NCBI RefSeq assembly: GCF_003858395.1
Contig: NZ_QWEV01000005.1
Coordinates: 3,162,001-3,226,000, forward strand
Length of the DNA: 64,000 bases
Reading direction: 5' to 3'
From: Acidipila sp. EB88
GTDB taxonomy: Bacteria > Acidobacteriota > Terriglobia > Terriglobales > Acidobacteriaceae
In this document: positions 45,610 through 55,524 of the stretch, one piece after another
How the letters are laid out: every line of letters starts with the position of its first letter
How positions within the stretch are numbered: the first letter of the stretch is position 1
Notes under the pieces: model-generated
The model's database searches: none
Seen by the model: the letters and a program-made list of their open reading frames with translations, nothing else
Told to the model about the DNA's origin: nothing
Made by a program: the position numbers and the translations under genes

Positions 45610-46533
45610 CTACGGCTGCTTCGGTGCGGCTGCCTGTGAGGCTGCTGCCGCCTGTTGACGCATCAGCTTTTCCCGATGCTTCTTCTGAAAGTGAGCCGCA
45701 ATGTCCGGCCAGAACTCTTCGAGCTCTGAGCCAATCGTTCCCTCGGCTGTCACTGTGAGCGCGCCTGTAAAGGTCTTCCCGACACCCCGGTCCGACGAGG
45801 GGTAGTAAGCATTGGAGATGCCACCCGCGATGATATTACCCAGGATATTGGCATAGTTCGGGCCCCAGTTGCCTGAGTCTCGGCGAGCCCACACCGCAGT
45901 CGATGCGGAGTATAACGCGCGGTGCATTGGCGAGAAGTCCTCCCCTTTGCGGAAGTAGCGCGGGTCTTCGTGGAGCGCCGAGGTCAGTACCGCATTGCCC
46001 CAGAAGTTGCCGTCAAATGTGTCCGCGTAGGACGCGCCGAATCGTTTGAAGTAGCCTTCCGTGCCCTGTCCATAGCCAGGGTTGCTATCCTTCGCCTGCC
46101 CGATGCCGGCCACGATCGCATCCAGGGTGAAGATGTACGGATCGGTCGAACTCTTCCAGAACAGGCCAAACTTCTGCTTTACGGTCAGTGGTGCGTACGC
46201 GCCGCTGTGGTTCACCGCTTGGAACTCGGGAATGATCCCCAGGATGCGCTGGTGCTCGGCACCCTTGAGATCGTAGTTTGTATCCCCCGCCGATCCCTGT
46301 TGTGCTTTTGGCTGTGCCGCCTGCTGAGGATTGCTCCCCTGGGCTGCCGGTGTACCCGGCGCCGGCTTGTTGGCTGCATCCTGCAACGCCCGGGCATCGG
46401 GGGCGTTGGGCAGCTCTTCCAAGGCTCGTGCGGGCATGGTGCCCACGCACAACAGCGCCGCTCCCATGCACATCATCTGCAGGTGCGCCCGGCTGTTGCC
46501 CTGCTTCACTGCTGCCTTGCTGAAAAAAGGCAT
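45610..46533 (-). CDS. Exported conserved hypothetical protein
   Basis: 307 aa from the ATG at 46533, after GGAGAAG; codons to 46716 add an implausible leader. A signal peptide (AALLCVGTMPARALE) precedes a Pro/Ala/Gln-rich linker and a globular part (about 90-290) with VKQKFGLFWKSSTDPYIFTL and ALHEDPRYFRKGEDF. I know this as a recurrent acidobacterial protein without assigned function. Upstream of and likely co-transcribed with the DUF6526 gene. Confidence 0.75.
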   Translation of the reverse strand: MPFFSKAAVKQGNSRAHLQMMCMGAALLCVGTMPARALEELPNAPDARALQDAANKPAPGTPAAQGSNPQQAAQPKAQQGSAGDTNYDLKGAEHQRILGIIPEFQAVNHSGAYAPLTVKQKFGLFWKSSTDPYIFTLDAIVAGIGQAKDSNPGYGQGTEGYFKRFGASYADTFDGNFWGNAVLTSALHEDPRYFRKGEDFSPMHRALYSASTAVWARRDSGNWGPNYANILGNIIAGGISNAYYPSSDRGVGKTFTGALTVTAEGTIGSELEEFWPDIAAHFQKKHREKLMRQQAAAASQAAAPKQP

Positions 46534-46778
46534 TGCATACTTCTCCGCTCCCAAACTGGCTCCCTTTACTACACCGCGGTACTGCGTGCGCTCGACTGTT
46601 GTCAAGCCATGTGTACAATCGAGTCTACCTGCAACCAACCGATGCATCCAGATTCCGCGATAAAGACGCGTGCAATCCGCATGAAACCGGGGAAAACAGG
46701 AGATCGGCTTGACCATCGCGGGCTTGCGGTGGCCAGCCTGGTGCGATCAGCCGCTACTGCACAGCATGAAAGGTTGGC

Positions 46779-47537
46779 ATGGAACCGAACATACGATTCC
46801 AGCGCATACTTGGGGTTGAATTCTTTTGCGGCACCGCCTTAGAGACCGTTGCGCGCATGAAGCAGGGGGGACTGCTTGTGGTTCCGGCAGCACCCGCCTT
46901 GAAAGACCTTCCCACGAACCTGGCCTACCGCGAGGCATTGCTGCACGCTGACCTCGCCATTACTGACAGTGCCTTCATGGTGCTGATCTGGAACTTCATT
47001 AGCCGCGACCGCGTCCCGCGCGTTTCTGGCCTCGAGTACCTCAAGGAATTGCTTCAGGATCCCGAGGTCCGCGAACCCGGCAGCACATTGTGGATCATGG
47101 CCAGCCCCAAGAGTGCCAAGACCAACCTCGACTGGCTCCAGAACAATGGCTTCCAGATTCGCGAGCAGGACATCTACATGGCGCCCCTTTACAAGGGCGA
47201 GATCGATGACCCGGCACTGCTCGAGAAGATGCGGGAGCACCACTACAAGCACGTTGTAGTGACCGTGGGTGGCGGCACGCAGGAGCGGCTCGGCCTCTAC
47301 ATGAAGCGCCACCTCGACTACCTGCCGGCCATCCACTGCATCGGCGCCGCCATTGCCTTTTTGTCCGGCGACCAGGTATTTATCCCCACCTGGGCTGACA
47401 AGACCGGCCTTGGTTGGCTGTTCCGCTGCATCTCCGCGCCGAGCGCCTACGTGCCCCGCTACTGGGCCGCCCGCAAGCTGGTCTGGCTGATGCTCCGCTA
47501 CCGCTCCGAACTGCCACCCCTCCGCGCGCTCGCGTAG
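46779..47537 (+). CDS. WecG/TagA/CpsF-family glycosyltransferase
   Basis: 252 aa, the usual length. Family regions include LAITDSAFMVLIWN (TagA motif with the catalytic-type Asp/Thr), RVSGLEYLKELL, TLWIMASPKSAKTNLDWL, VVTVGGGTQERLGLYM and CIGAAIAFLSGDQ. Members transfer N-acetylmannosaminyl-type sugars to lipid-linked precursors during surface polysaccharide assembly. There are no neighbouring capsule genes here, so the acceptor is unknown. A bidirectional terminator follows. Confidence 0.88.
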   Translation: MEPNIRFQRILGVEFFCGTALETVARMKQGGLLVVPAAPALKDLPTNLAYREALLHADLAITDSAFMVLIWNFISRDRVPRVSGLEYLKELLQDPEVREPGSTLWIMASPKSAKTNLDWLQNNGFQIREQDIYMAPLYKGEIDDPALLEKMREHHYKHVVVTVGGGTQERLGLYMKRHLDYLPAIHCIGAAIAFLSGDQVFIPTWADKTGLGWLFRCISAPSAYVPRYWAARKLVWLMLRYRSELPPLRALA

Positions 47538-47570
47538 GCGGCAGCCGGAACACTCCTTGCTCGAGGCAGG

Positions 47571-47602
47571 AAAGAGGGGAACGCGCATGCGTTCCCCTCT
47601 TT
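47571..47602. terminator. Bidirectional terminator
   Basis: A 14-bp perfect stem (AAAGAGGGGAACGC and complement, loop GCAT) with A/T-rich flanks (CAGGAAAG before, TTTCTGTTTGT after) between the convergent glycosyltransferase and CsbD genes. Confidence 0.8.
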
Positions 47603-47662
47603 CTGTTTGTGTCCGAATTTCAGATCTTGTGCACGGTCCGGATGTCAGCCGGCCAACGCCGA

Positions 47663-47935
47663 TCAGCCGCGATCGATGACCTTGACCTCGTGCTCACGGT
47701 CAAACGCTTCGGCCCGCTCGGACTTCGCCTCGGCATCGTACTTGGCCGCCTTGGCCTTGTCGATCAGCGCATTGCCAGCGTCCTTGACGTTGCCCCAGGC
47801 CTCCCGGGCTGAACCCTTGATCTGGTCCTCCTGGCCTGCCTCTTTCAGGTTGTGATCTCCAACCAGCGTCCCGGCAGCTTCTTCCACCCGGCCGCCGATC
47901 TTCTGCAGAACGCCTTTGACCTTGTCATCATTCAT
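47663..47935 (-). CDS. CsbD-family stress protein
   Basis: 90 aa. VKGVLQKIGGRVEEAAGTLV, then LKEAGQEDQIKGSAREAWGN matches the CsbD repeat; the C-terminal 30 residues are charged (AKYDAEAKSERAEAFDREHE). CsbD proteins are small, helical, general-stress-induced and of unknown biochemical role. Probably monocistronic. Confidence 0.88.
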   Translation of the reverse strand: MNDDKVKGVLQKIGGRVEEAAGTLVGDHNLKEAGQEDQIKGSAREAWGNVKDAGNALIDKAKAAKYDAEAKSERAEAFDREHEVKVIDRG

Positions 47936-48020
47936 AGCGCATCTCCACGTTCCTGTAATAAGAAGCCGCTCCCGGCAACCGGGGTTGGCCCGCTGTTATC
48001 GATCCTGCAGGACGGTCGCG

Positions 48021-49466
48021 CTAGGGGCCCGGCGTCCCATCATGCAGGGAAGTCACTGTGCCGGGTCGTGATTGTCGATATCGCTGCGCAAGCTCGCGCA
48101 TCTGCTCATCGAGTTCGTGCCGCTTCCGTAAGCGGCCTCCCACGATCACCGCCGCGATCCTGCGCGTGTTGGCCACATTCTCCATCGGGTTTGCATCGAG
48201 CAGCAACAGGTCGGCGCGCTTGCCAACGGCGACAACACCGCGGTCTTCCGCAACACCCAGCCACTCCGCGGGGAGCCGCGTCGCTCCCTCCAGCACCTGC
48301 CTGTTGCTCAACCCGTATCGCGCCATCGCCTCCAGTTCATCGTGCAAGGCAAAGCCCGCGACCATGCCCGGAACCGGCGTGTCCGTCCCGGCAAGTACCG
48401 GGATATGCGCCGCCGCAAACGCCGGAACCAGCTTGCGATTGAATTCCACAATCGCACGGAGGTACGCCAGTCGCTGAGGACTGGCCTGCTGTACATACGG
48501 GTTCTGCTCCGTGACCATCGCGTAGAGCGGGGGTGTCAGGAAGTGCAGCTCAGGCCGGGTCTTCAAGGTCTCCGGGTGGGCCGTTTCTTCCAGCAGTCGC
48601 TCATCCAGCGAGAGTGTACCCGTCAGCCAGGTACCGTTGCTTTTGGCCATCTCGACATAGCGCGGAATATCGGCTTCTGCAGGAACTGCCGTTTGCTGCG
48701 CGAACTCCTCGGCGTGCGCCACCATCCCGAAACCCGGTTGAAAGAACTGCGCAGTGAGGTGCTTGCCGCGTTGAGGGATGTGCCCAACGACCGGCATGCG
48801 CAGCCTGCGCGCCTCGTCCACGATCGCGGTGAAGGTGGGGAGGTCGAGCCTGCTGTACACCTTGATGACCTCGTACCCTTCGGCGGACGCGTCACGCACT
48901 GCCTGTCGCCCATCACTCGGCGTGGCCGCGACGCGGGTGATGCCAACTGGCCAGACAGGATCGGGCCCATCGATCATCGCGGCCATGGCGATATGCGGAC
49001 CCACAACGCGGCCGCTTTCTACCTCATCCCGCTGTCCCACGGTTTCCGAGGTTGCGGACAGGTCGATGACCTGGAGCACGCCGTTCGCCACGTATGGCAG
49101 AAGCACGTCTTCGGTGTGTATCGTTCCGGTCGCGATGGCCGGGTTCTGCAGGAACAGGCGCAGCAGGCGATCGTTCTCCAGGTGCACATGCGCGTCCGCG
49201 AGGCCCGGCATCAGGAACTTTCCCGTTCCGTCCACCCGCATGACAGCAGCGTCGATCCTGGTTCCTGCGGAGGGCGCAATGCTTGCAATACGTCCATTCC
49301 GGATCAGCACCGTCTGGTCGACAAGCACGGCCCCGTCCGCAGTCATGGGGAGCACCGTCACGTGTTCAACGGCAAGTGGAGGCGGCGCTGCCACTTGCTG
49401 CCCGAACACAGTCGCCGCAACCAGAACCAGGAAAAAAGCCAGCGGAATAAATCGGCAGTGTCGCAT
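48021..49466 (-). CDS. Secreted amidohydrolase (imidazolonepropionase/prolidase-like)
   Basis: 481 aa. A signal peptide (LAFFLVLVAATVFGQQ) then a metal-dependent hydrolase barrel: GLADAHVHLEND (HxH), VGHIPQRG and VAHAEEF (His ligands), VLAGTDTPVPG (Asp), and the C-terminal composite beta-domain GKRADLLLLDANPMENVANT. Exported amidohydrolases of this type are usually dipeptidases or related hydrolases. Substrate not known. Confidence 0.87.
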   Translation of the reverse strand: MRHCRFIPLAFFLVLVAATVFGQQVAAPPPLAVEHVTVLPMTADGAVLVDQTVLIRNGRIASIAPSAGTRIDAAVMRVDGTGKFLMPGLADAHVHLENDRLLRLFLQNPAIATGTIHTEDVLLPYVANGVLQVIDLSATSETVGQRDEVESGRVVGPHIAMAAMIDGPDPVWPVGITRVAATPSDGRQAVRDASAEGYEVIKVYSRLDLPTFTAIVDEARRLRMPVVGHIPQRGKHLTAQFFQPGFGMVAHAEEFAQQTAVPAEADIPRYVEMAKSNGTWLTGTLSLDERLLEETAHPETLKTRPELHFLTPPLYAMVTEQNPYVQQASPQRLAYLRAIVEFNRKLVPAFAAAHIPVLAGTDTPVPGMVAGFALHDELEAMARYGLSNRQVLEGATRLPAEWLGVAEDRGVVAVGKRADLLLLDANPMENVANTRRIAAVIVGGRLRKRHELDEQMRELAQRYRQSRPGTVTSLHDGTPGP

Positions 49467-49681
49467 CGCTCCTCAAAGTGTTTCGCGCAAAGTGTTCGCG
49501 GATGAGGAGGGTACGTTGCTGCGGCCGCATTGTTCCATGCCGCAACGAGTAAGTGCGACGCAAACAGCGACAGGGAATGGCTGAAGCACGCTGAATGACA
49601 GAGCGTGCAATCGATGTCTTTAGAGGTGTCTTGCGATTGGAAGGACTGGCGGGCTTTGAGTCAGCTTTGAGTCTTTTCTGG

Positions 49682-49755
49682 TAGCGCCAACGGGGATCGA
49701 ACCCGTACTCTTCGCCTTGAGAGGGCGACGTGTTAACCAGTTACACCATGGCGCC
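49682..49755 (-). tRNA. tRNA-Glu(CUC)
   Basis: 74 nt. The acceptor GGCGCCA pairs with TGGCGCT, a D-arm is present, the anticodon loop is CTCTCAA (anticodon CTC) with stem CGCC/GGCG, and the T-arm is ACGGGTTCGATCCCCGT. CCA is not encoded. Confidence 0.93.
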
Positions 49756-49990
49756 GCAGGTTGGATCGCTACGCTTGTGGGCGCCGCGACTTTTCAAAGT
49801 GTAACAGAGTTCAGCCGGCTGGAGCGACGGGAAACACCAGTCCACTTCTCCGCGCAACGCGCCGGCAGATCGATGCTCGCCAGGGACCGCGACGCCCGTC
49901 GCGCGCTGCACAATCAATGCACGTAGCCGGCCTACCTCGAGGCGACGAACAAACAGCAGTGCAGGCCTCATCGCCGGGCGCCCGCATGCT

Positions 49991-51805
49991 TTACGCCTGC
50001 TTCGCGCCCAACTCGCCCCAGCGCTCGTACAACGCGTGGACCGCTTCCTGCGCCGCGGCGCTTTCCTCCATTGCTGCATGCAGCTTTGCAGCATCGGTCG
50101 CAACCACCGGGTCATGCAGCCGCGCTTCCTTGTCAGCCACCAGCGCCTCTGCCTCCTCGATCCGCGCCTCGATCGTTTCCCACTCCCGCTGTTCCATGTA
50201 CGAGAGCTTTTTCTTCTTGCTGCCACCGCCACCAGCGGCCGCCGCACCCGCGCCATTGCCAGCCGCACCCGCGGCGCCGTTCGCTGCAGCAGACTTGCCC
50301 GACCGGTTTGCGCGTTCCCAGTCTTCCCACTGCCCGTAGTCGGCAAATGATCCGAAGCTTCCCGCACCATCCAGCCCCAGCACCACGTTCGATACGCGGT
50401 CCAGCATGTAGCGATCGTGGGTCACCAGCATCAGGGCGCCCGGGTACTCCAGCAGCGCCTCTTCCAGGATCTCCAGCGTTGGAATGTCCAGGTCGTTGGT
50501 CGGCTCGTCCAGCAGCAGCAGGTCCGCCGGCTCCAGCATCAGTCGCGCAATCAGAACCCGGGCCCGCTCGCCCCCCGACAGTCGCTCTACCGGCTGGTTC
50601 AGCTGCTCGCCCGTAAACAGGAACCGCGCCGCCCAGCTCGCCACGTGCAGCACCTTGCCGTTGTAGACCACTGAGTCCGAGTCTGGCGCCAGCGCACGCC
50701 GCAGCGTCTGCGTGCCTTCGATCTCGCGGTTCTGCTCGAAATACACCACGCGCAATGCGTTCGCGCGCTCGATCTTGCCGGATTGCGGCGTGAGCTCGCC
50801 ATTGACCAGCCGCAGCAGCGTTGTTTTGCCCGAGCCATTCGGGCCGACTACGCCGACGCGCATGCCTGCCGTTACGGCAAAGCTGAGGTCGTTGAACAGC
50901 GTCTTGCCTTCAAAGCCGTAGGTGATCCCGTCGATGATCGCGAGCCGCTTGGTCTTGCGATCGCTCGACGAAAAGTCGATCCCGGCGGAGCTGGTCGCGG
51001 ACCGCTGCCGCATCCCCGTCAGCTCGCCGATCAGCTCATTGGCATTGTCGATGCGTGCCTTGCTCTTGGTTGTGCGCGCCTTGGGACCGCGCCGCAGCCA
51101 CTCCGTCTCGATCTTGACCCGGTTCTCCAAGGCCTCCTGCCGCCGGCCTTCCGCGTCCAGGTACTCCGCTTTCTTCTCCAGGAACGTGCTGTACGCGCCC
51201 GAGAACCGGAGCATGCCGTCCGGATACGCCTTGCTCAACTCTGCGGTCTCGTTCGCAATGCCTTCCAGGAAGTAGCGATCGTGCGAGACCACGACGCTGG
51301 CGAAGCTCGCCGTGCGCAGCATCTCTTCCAGCCACGAGATCCCGGCAAGGTCCAGGTGGTTGGTCGGCTCATCGAGCAGGAGGATGTCCGGCTGCTGCAC
51401 CGAGGCCTCCACGATCGCCAACCGCTTGCGCCATCCACCCGAAAACGCCGCCGCCTCATCGTCCAGTGACCCGAACCCCGCGCGCCCGAACGCCTCGCGC
51501 ACCCGGCCCTCGCGCTCGCCCTCGCTCACCCCGGCCCGCGCCAGCGCGGCTTCCAGCACCGAGCGAACCGTCGCGCCGGCAGGGAAGGCCGACTCCTGTG
51601 CGATGTAGGTGATGCGCGCCCGCTTGCGCGTGCTTACCTCGCCCGAGTCGGGCTCGATCTCGCCCGACAGGATCTTCAGAAACGTCGACTTGCCCGCCCC
51701 GTTTGGGCCAATCAGCGCCAGCCGGTCGCCGTCATTGATGGTCAGCGAGATATCGCGAAACAGGGGCTGCGCGCCGAAGCGCTTGGTGATGCTTTGTGCA
51801 TTCAA
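49991..51805 (-). CDS. ABC-F ATPase, Uup-like
   Basis: 604 aa. Two ABC domains (Walker A GPNGAGKST and GPNGSGKTT; signatures FSGGWRKRLAI and LSGGERARVLI; Walker B LLLDEPTNHLDL and LLLDEPTNDLDI) joined by a charged linker (about 230-290). A Gly/Ala-rich spacer and coiled-coil C-terminal domain (MEQREWETIEARIEEAEALV) follow, as in Uup. No membrane segments. ABC-F proteins act on ribosomes or DNA intermediates rather than transport. It is followed upstream by a second ABC-F gene. Confidence 0.88.
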   Translation of the reverse strand: MNAQSITKRFGAQPLFRDISLTINDGDRLALIGPNGAGKSTFLKILSGEIEPDSGEVSTRKRARITYIAQESAFPAGATVRSVLEAALARAGVSEGEREGRVREAFGRAGFGSLDDEAAAFSGGWRKRLAIVEASVQQPDILLLDEPTNHLDLAGISWLEEMLRTASFASVVVSHDRYFLEGIANETAELSKAYPDGMLRFSGAYSTFLEKKAEYLDAEGRRQEALENRVKIETEWLRRGPKARTTKSKARIDNANELIGELTGMRQRSATSSAGIDFSSSDRKTKRLAIIDGITYGFEGKTLFNDLSFAVTAGMRVGVVGPNGSGKTTLLRLVNGELTPQSGKIERANALRVVYFEQNREIEGTQTLRRALAPDSDSVVYNGKVLHVASWAARFLFTGEQLNQPVERLSGGERARVLIARLMLEPADLLLLDEPTNDLDIPTLEILEEALLEYPGALMLVTHDRYMLDRVSNVVLGLDGAGSFGSFADYGQWEDWERANRSGKSAAANGAAGAAGNGAGAAAAGGGGSKKKKLSYMEQREWETIEARIEEAEALVADKEARLHDPVVATDAAKLHAAMEESAAAQEAVHALYERWGELGAKQA

Positions 51806-51887
51806 TATGAGAGGAATAGAGGTCTCCGCTGTTGAAGGGGAGAGCTTACAACTGCTCTCCCATGGGCACGGCTAGTGACCTGGAGGT

Positions 51888-52115
51888 CTAAAAGTGCGAT
51901 TCAAGAATCGCTTTCAGTTCCTGTAATGCTTCAGGAGTGAATCTGATCGACTGACTCTTCTTTCCAGGGATTTGCCTTGTTTTTGATCCGTAGGTGTCAA
52001 TCTGAAGGCATTTCTTTCCATCCGAGTCATGCACGATGGAGTATGTGCAGTCCACTTCAGAGTGGTGGCCGTCTCTCTCAAGAGTCTGTTGCTCAAGCCT
52101 TCCAACAAGTGCCAT
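51888..52115 (-). CDS. Small hypothetical protein
   Basis: 75 aa. The sequence reads as a compact alpha/beta protein (YSIVHDSDGKKCLQIDTYGS, then SIRFTPEALQELKAILES). I recognise no named family. It lies between two ABC-F genes on the same strand, 26 bp after the upstream one ends, so it may be in the same transcript. Confidence 0.6.
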   Translation of the reverse strand: MALVGRLEQQTLERDGHHSEVDCTYSIVHDSDGKKCLQIDTYGSKTRQIPGKKSQSIRFTPEALQELKAILESHF

Positions 52116-52141
52116 GTGTCTCCGTTAAAACAGGCAGCTGC

Positions 52142-53749
52142 CTACCGCGCCGCGATACTCTGCGCTTCTGTGATCTCCGAGTACGGACCCTTGTGGTCAT
52201 CCACCGCGCCGCCATCAAACCGCCAGATGCGCGTACCCACGTCGTCGATCAGATCGCGGTCGTGCGTCACCAGCAGCACCGTGCCCTCATACCGCTGCAG
52301 CGCCGTGTTCATCGCGTTGATCGCTTCCAGGTCCAGGTGGTTCGTCGGCTCGTCCAGGATCAGCACATTCGGTTTCTGCAGCATCAGCTTGCAGAACAGC
52401 AGCCGCGCCGCCTCGCCACCCGACAGCGCACTGGTCTTCTTCAGGCCTTCATCGCCGGAGAACAGCATCTGTCCCAGCAGCCCGCGAATCTCTTCCTTGG
52501 TCTTCTTGGTATCCCAGCGATACAGCCACTCGAACACGGTCGTATCGTGGTCGATCGCGCCGGTATGGTCCTGCGGAAAGTACCCTACTTGCGCTTCATG
52601 GCCCCACTTCACCACGCCGCCATCGGTCGTGAAGTCAGGTTCCAGATCCGACATCCCCGCCAGCAAAGATTTGAGCATTGTGGTCTTGCCCTGGCCGTTG
52701 CGCCCGATCAGGATCACCTTTTCGCCGCGCATCACCGTCGCCGAAAACGGCTTCAATGCCGTGTCGCTGCCATACTTCTTGCTGACGCCCTCGACCTCGA
52801 TCGTCTGCTTGCCCGACGGACGGATCTGCTCGAACTTGATGAACGGACGCTGAATGTTGGACCGCGCCAGTTCGCTCGACTGCAGCCGCTCCACTTCCTT
52901 CTTGCGGCTCGTCACCTGGCTTGACCGCGTGCCCGCTGCGAACCGCGCGATGAATTCGTTCAGCTGTGCGACCTTCTTCTCACGCTGCTCGTTCTGGCTT
53001 TCCAGCCGCGAACGGATCTGCGTCTTGGCCTCGACCATCTCGTCGTAGCCGCCGGTGTAGATGATGATGGTCTGGTAGTCGATGTCCGCGATATGGGTGC
53101 ACACGGCATTCAAAAAGTGCCGGTCATGCGAGATCGTGATCAGCGTGCCTTCAAACTTCAGCAAGAACTCCTGCAGCCATTGAATCGACTCGAGATCCAG
53201 GTAGTTCGTCGGCTCGTCCAGCAGCAGCGCCTGCGGATTGCCGAACAGCGCCTGCGCCAGCAGCACGCGCACCTTTTCGCCGCCCTGCAACTCGCTCATC
53301 TTGCGCTCGTGCAATTCGTCCGCGATGTCCAGGCCCTGCAGCAGCACGGCCGCGTCGCTCTCCGCGGTGTAGCCATCTTCCTCGCCCACCACGCCTTCGA
53401 GCTCGCCCAGGCGCATGCCGTCTTCGTCCGTCAGCTCGGCCTTCTCGTAAATCCGGTCGCGCTCTTCCAGCGCTGCCCAGAGCGGCTTGTTGCCCATGAT
53501 CACCGTGTCGATGACGCGGTACGCGTCAAACGCGTACTGGTCCTGGCGCAGCACACCGAACTTGCGCGGGCGCACCACGTTTCCCTTTTGCGCGTCCAGC
53601 TCGCCGGTCAACACCTTCATAAACGTCGATTTGCCCGCGCCGTTCGGCCCCGTCAGGCCATAGCGCCGTCCCGACACAAACGTGATTGACACGTCCTCAA
53701 ACAGAACCTTGGCGCCGTAGCGCATGCTTACGTTGCTTACAGAAATCAT
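52142..53749 (-). CDS. ABC-F ATPase, YbiT-like
   Basis: 535 aa from the ATG at 53749 (MISVSNVSMRYG); seven further codons to 53770 are possible. Two ABC cassettes (GPNGAGKST and GRNGQGKTT; LLLDEPTNYLDL and LILDEPTNHLDL) with a long helical linker (about 240-310). The segment GNKPLWAALEERDRIY and the lack of a C-terminal coiled coil fit the YbiT branch. A cytoplasmic, ribosome-associated role is expected. Confidence 0.88.
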   Translation of the reverse strand: MISVSNVSMRYGAKVLFEDVSITFVSGRRYGLTGPNGAGKSTFMKVLTGELDAQKGNVVRPRKFGVLRQDQYAFDAYRVIDTVIMGNKPLWAALEERDRIYEKAELTDEDGMRLGELEGVVGEEDGYTAESDAAVLLQGLDIADELHERKMSELQGGEKVRVLLAQALFGNPQALLLDEPTNYLDLESIQWLQEFLLKFEGTLITISHDRHFLNAVCTHIADIDYQTIIIYTGGYDEMVEAKTQIRSRLESQNEQREKKVAQLNEFIARFAAGTRSSQVTSRKKEVERLQSSELARSNIQRPFIKFEQIRPSGKQTIEVEGVSKKYGSDTALKPFSATVMRGEKVILIGRNGQGKTTMLKSLLAGMSDLEPDFTTDGGVVKWGHEAQVGYFPQDHTGAIDHDTTVFEWLYRWDTKKTKEEIRGLLGQMLFSGDEGLKKTSALSGGEAARLLFCKLMLQKPNVLILDEPTNHLDLEAINAMNTALQRYEGTVLLVTHDRDLIDDVGTRIWRFDGGAVDDHKGPYSEITEAQSIAAR

Positions 53750-54248
53750 TTGGTCGACTCTCGCGCGCACACGCCGGGGTGCCCAGGGCTCTGTTCACCC
53801 GTTCGCCCAAGCGCGGCCTCTATTTAGAAACGTTTCAAAAGAAGGTTGAAGCTGCCGGCACCCCGCCGTCGCTCCATAAAGCTATGCTACTAGACTTGTC
53901 CAGCAAATAGCGGGCGAAACGGCGACTCGGGGACTCTCTGGCGTCGCCGGGTGTGCTGGGCTCAGTGCTGGCCGCTGCTGGCTGCGCCTCGCTCCATGCC
54001 CGTCCCCGCATAGGTGAGCCGCGCGAACACGACCGGTGCCGGCGTCCCTGCTCGGCCGCCCTGCTTCGCTGCCATCCATACAAGGCCTCGGTTGCGCCAT
54101 CACTGTCAACCGATCGACCCTGCGTGGGACCGGCCAACCCGCCTGAGGCTGAACGGGCGGCACGCGGGTGTTTTCTCCGAAAGGCCGCTTCAAACCGCCA
54201 TGGCGGATCTGTGGCATAGTGGTCCGGCGTGTTTCCAGGAGTCGTATC
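53750..54248. other. Intergenic region between ABC-F and hydrolase genes
   Basis: 500 bp divergent interval. It should contain promoters for both sides. Weak GC-rich ORFs are present but have no protein character. Nothing else is recognised. Confidence 0.5.
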
Positions 54249-55226
54249 ATGCCCCCAAGTGGAAAGCTGTGCCGTGCGCTGACGGTCTCCGCCTGCGCCG
54301 CCTGGCTGGCAGTGTTCGCAGGCGCGCAGGCCGACTCCCCACCTCGCAAGGCCCAATCGGTCACCGTAGAACAAGGCGTTCAGCTGGAGGTTCTCGACTG
54401 GGGTGGAGCGGGCAGCCCGATCATCTTTCTGGCTGGGGGTGGGGATACAGCGCATCGTTTCGATGACTTCGCACCCCGGTTCGCCAGCCGGCACCACGTG
54501 TACGGCATCACCCGGCGAGGCTTTGGCCGCTCCAGCCACCCGGCGCCGGCAAACGGGAACTACGCAGCCGACTATCTCGGCGACGACGTCATGGCCGTGA
54601 TGGCGCAGCTTCATATCGAGCGCCCGGTGCTGGTGGGCCATTCGGTCGCTGGACAGGAACTGAGTTCCATCGGCAGCCGCTTTCCGCGCAAGGTGGCCGG
54701 GCTTGTTTACCTCGACGCCGCCACCAGCTTCGCCTTCTACGACTCGGCGCACCCGCGCATTGAGATCGAGTTGCACGAGCTCAGGAGGCGGATCGACGAG
54801 ATCGAAGCCGGCGGTGTCGACGAACAGCAGAAGCTGCGAGAACTGGAAACAGCCATCACACGGCTGCAACCCGTGCTCCGGCAGAACAACCGGGAGGTCG
54901 CCAACATGCCACCTCTGCCACCGCGTTCGCCCATCGATGCGGCGATCACCTTCGGCGGCAGAAAGTACACCAGCATTCCGGTTCCCACGCTCGCCCTCTA
55001 CGCCTGCCCGCATAACTGGGACCGGTTCCCGGCGGGCCAGCCGGATCGCAAGGCCGCCCTGGTCGCCGACGACAAGGTACGCTGCACGGCCTGGGCCGAT
55101 GCCTTCCGCCGCGGCGTGCCCACCGCCCGTGTTGTGCTCATCCCCAACGCCGATCACTACCTGTTTCTCAGCAACCAGGCGGAGGTCGTCGCTGAGATGA
55201 ACAAATTTCTTGCAACGCTCCATTAA
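54249..55226 (+). CDS. Secreted alpha/beta-hydrolase
   Basis: 325 aa from the ATG at 54249, which opens a signal peptide (LTVSACAAWLAVFAGAQA). Fold marks: oxyanion region FLAGGGDTAHRFDDF, GRSSHP, the nucleophile elbow VGHSVAGQEL (Ser), and a late His in PNADHYLFLSN. An insertion of charged helices (about 180-215) forms the lid. Ester- or amide-hydrolysing; substrate not known. It precedes the rhamnosidase gene by about 300 bp. Confidence 0.85.
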   Translation: MPPSGKLCRALTVSACAAWLAVFAGAQADSPPRKAQSVTVEQGVQLEVLDWGGAGSPIIFLAGGGDTAHRFDDFAPRFASRHHVYGITRRGFGRSSHPAPANGNYAADYLGDDVMAVMAQLHIERPVLVGHSVAGQELSSIGSRFPRKVAGLVYLDAATSFAFYDSAHPRIEIELHELRRRIDEIEAGGVDEQQKLRELETAITRLQPVLRQNNREVANMPPLPPRSPIDAAITFGGRKYTSIPVPTLALYACPHNWDRFPAGQPDRKAALVADDKVRCTAWADAFRRGVPTARVVLIPNADHYLFLSNQAEVVAEMNKFLATLH

Positions 55227-55524
55227 GAACAGCCATTCGGACTGTTCGCTCTTCCGGCGCAGCCTGCCACCAAGCCACACTTGGCGCGCTCTATCTGTCA
55301 CTTTGCCTGCACCGGATCGTCTCAAGTTTGCCGTGTCTGCCTGCGACCGCGACGGGTTGTTGGATCCGCTGAGAAGCGTTTTACATCCGGCGTTGCCCGG
55401 TTGCGTCGTGAGCACCCTTTGATTGAAGATTCGAAACACAGTGCGCAGCAGGATGCTTCGGGAGCAGAAGCTTGATCTTCCGTTCCAGCGAACCGGGTAA
55501 AGAGTCTTCAGGAGGAACAGAAGC

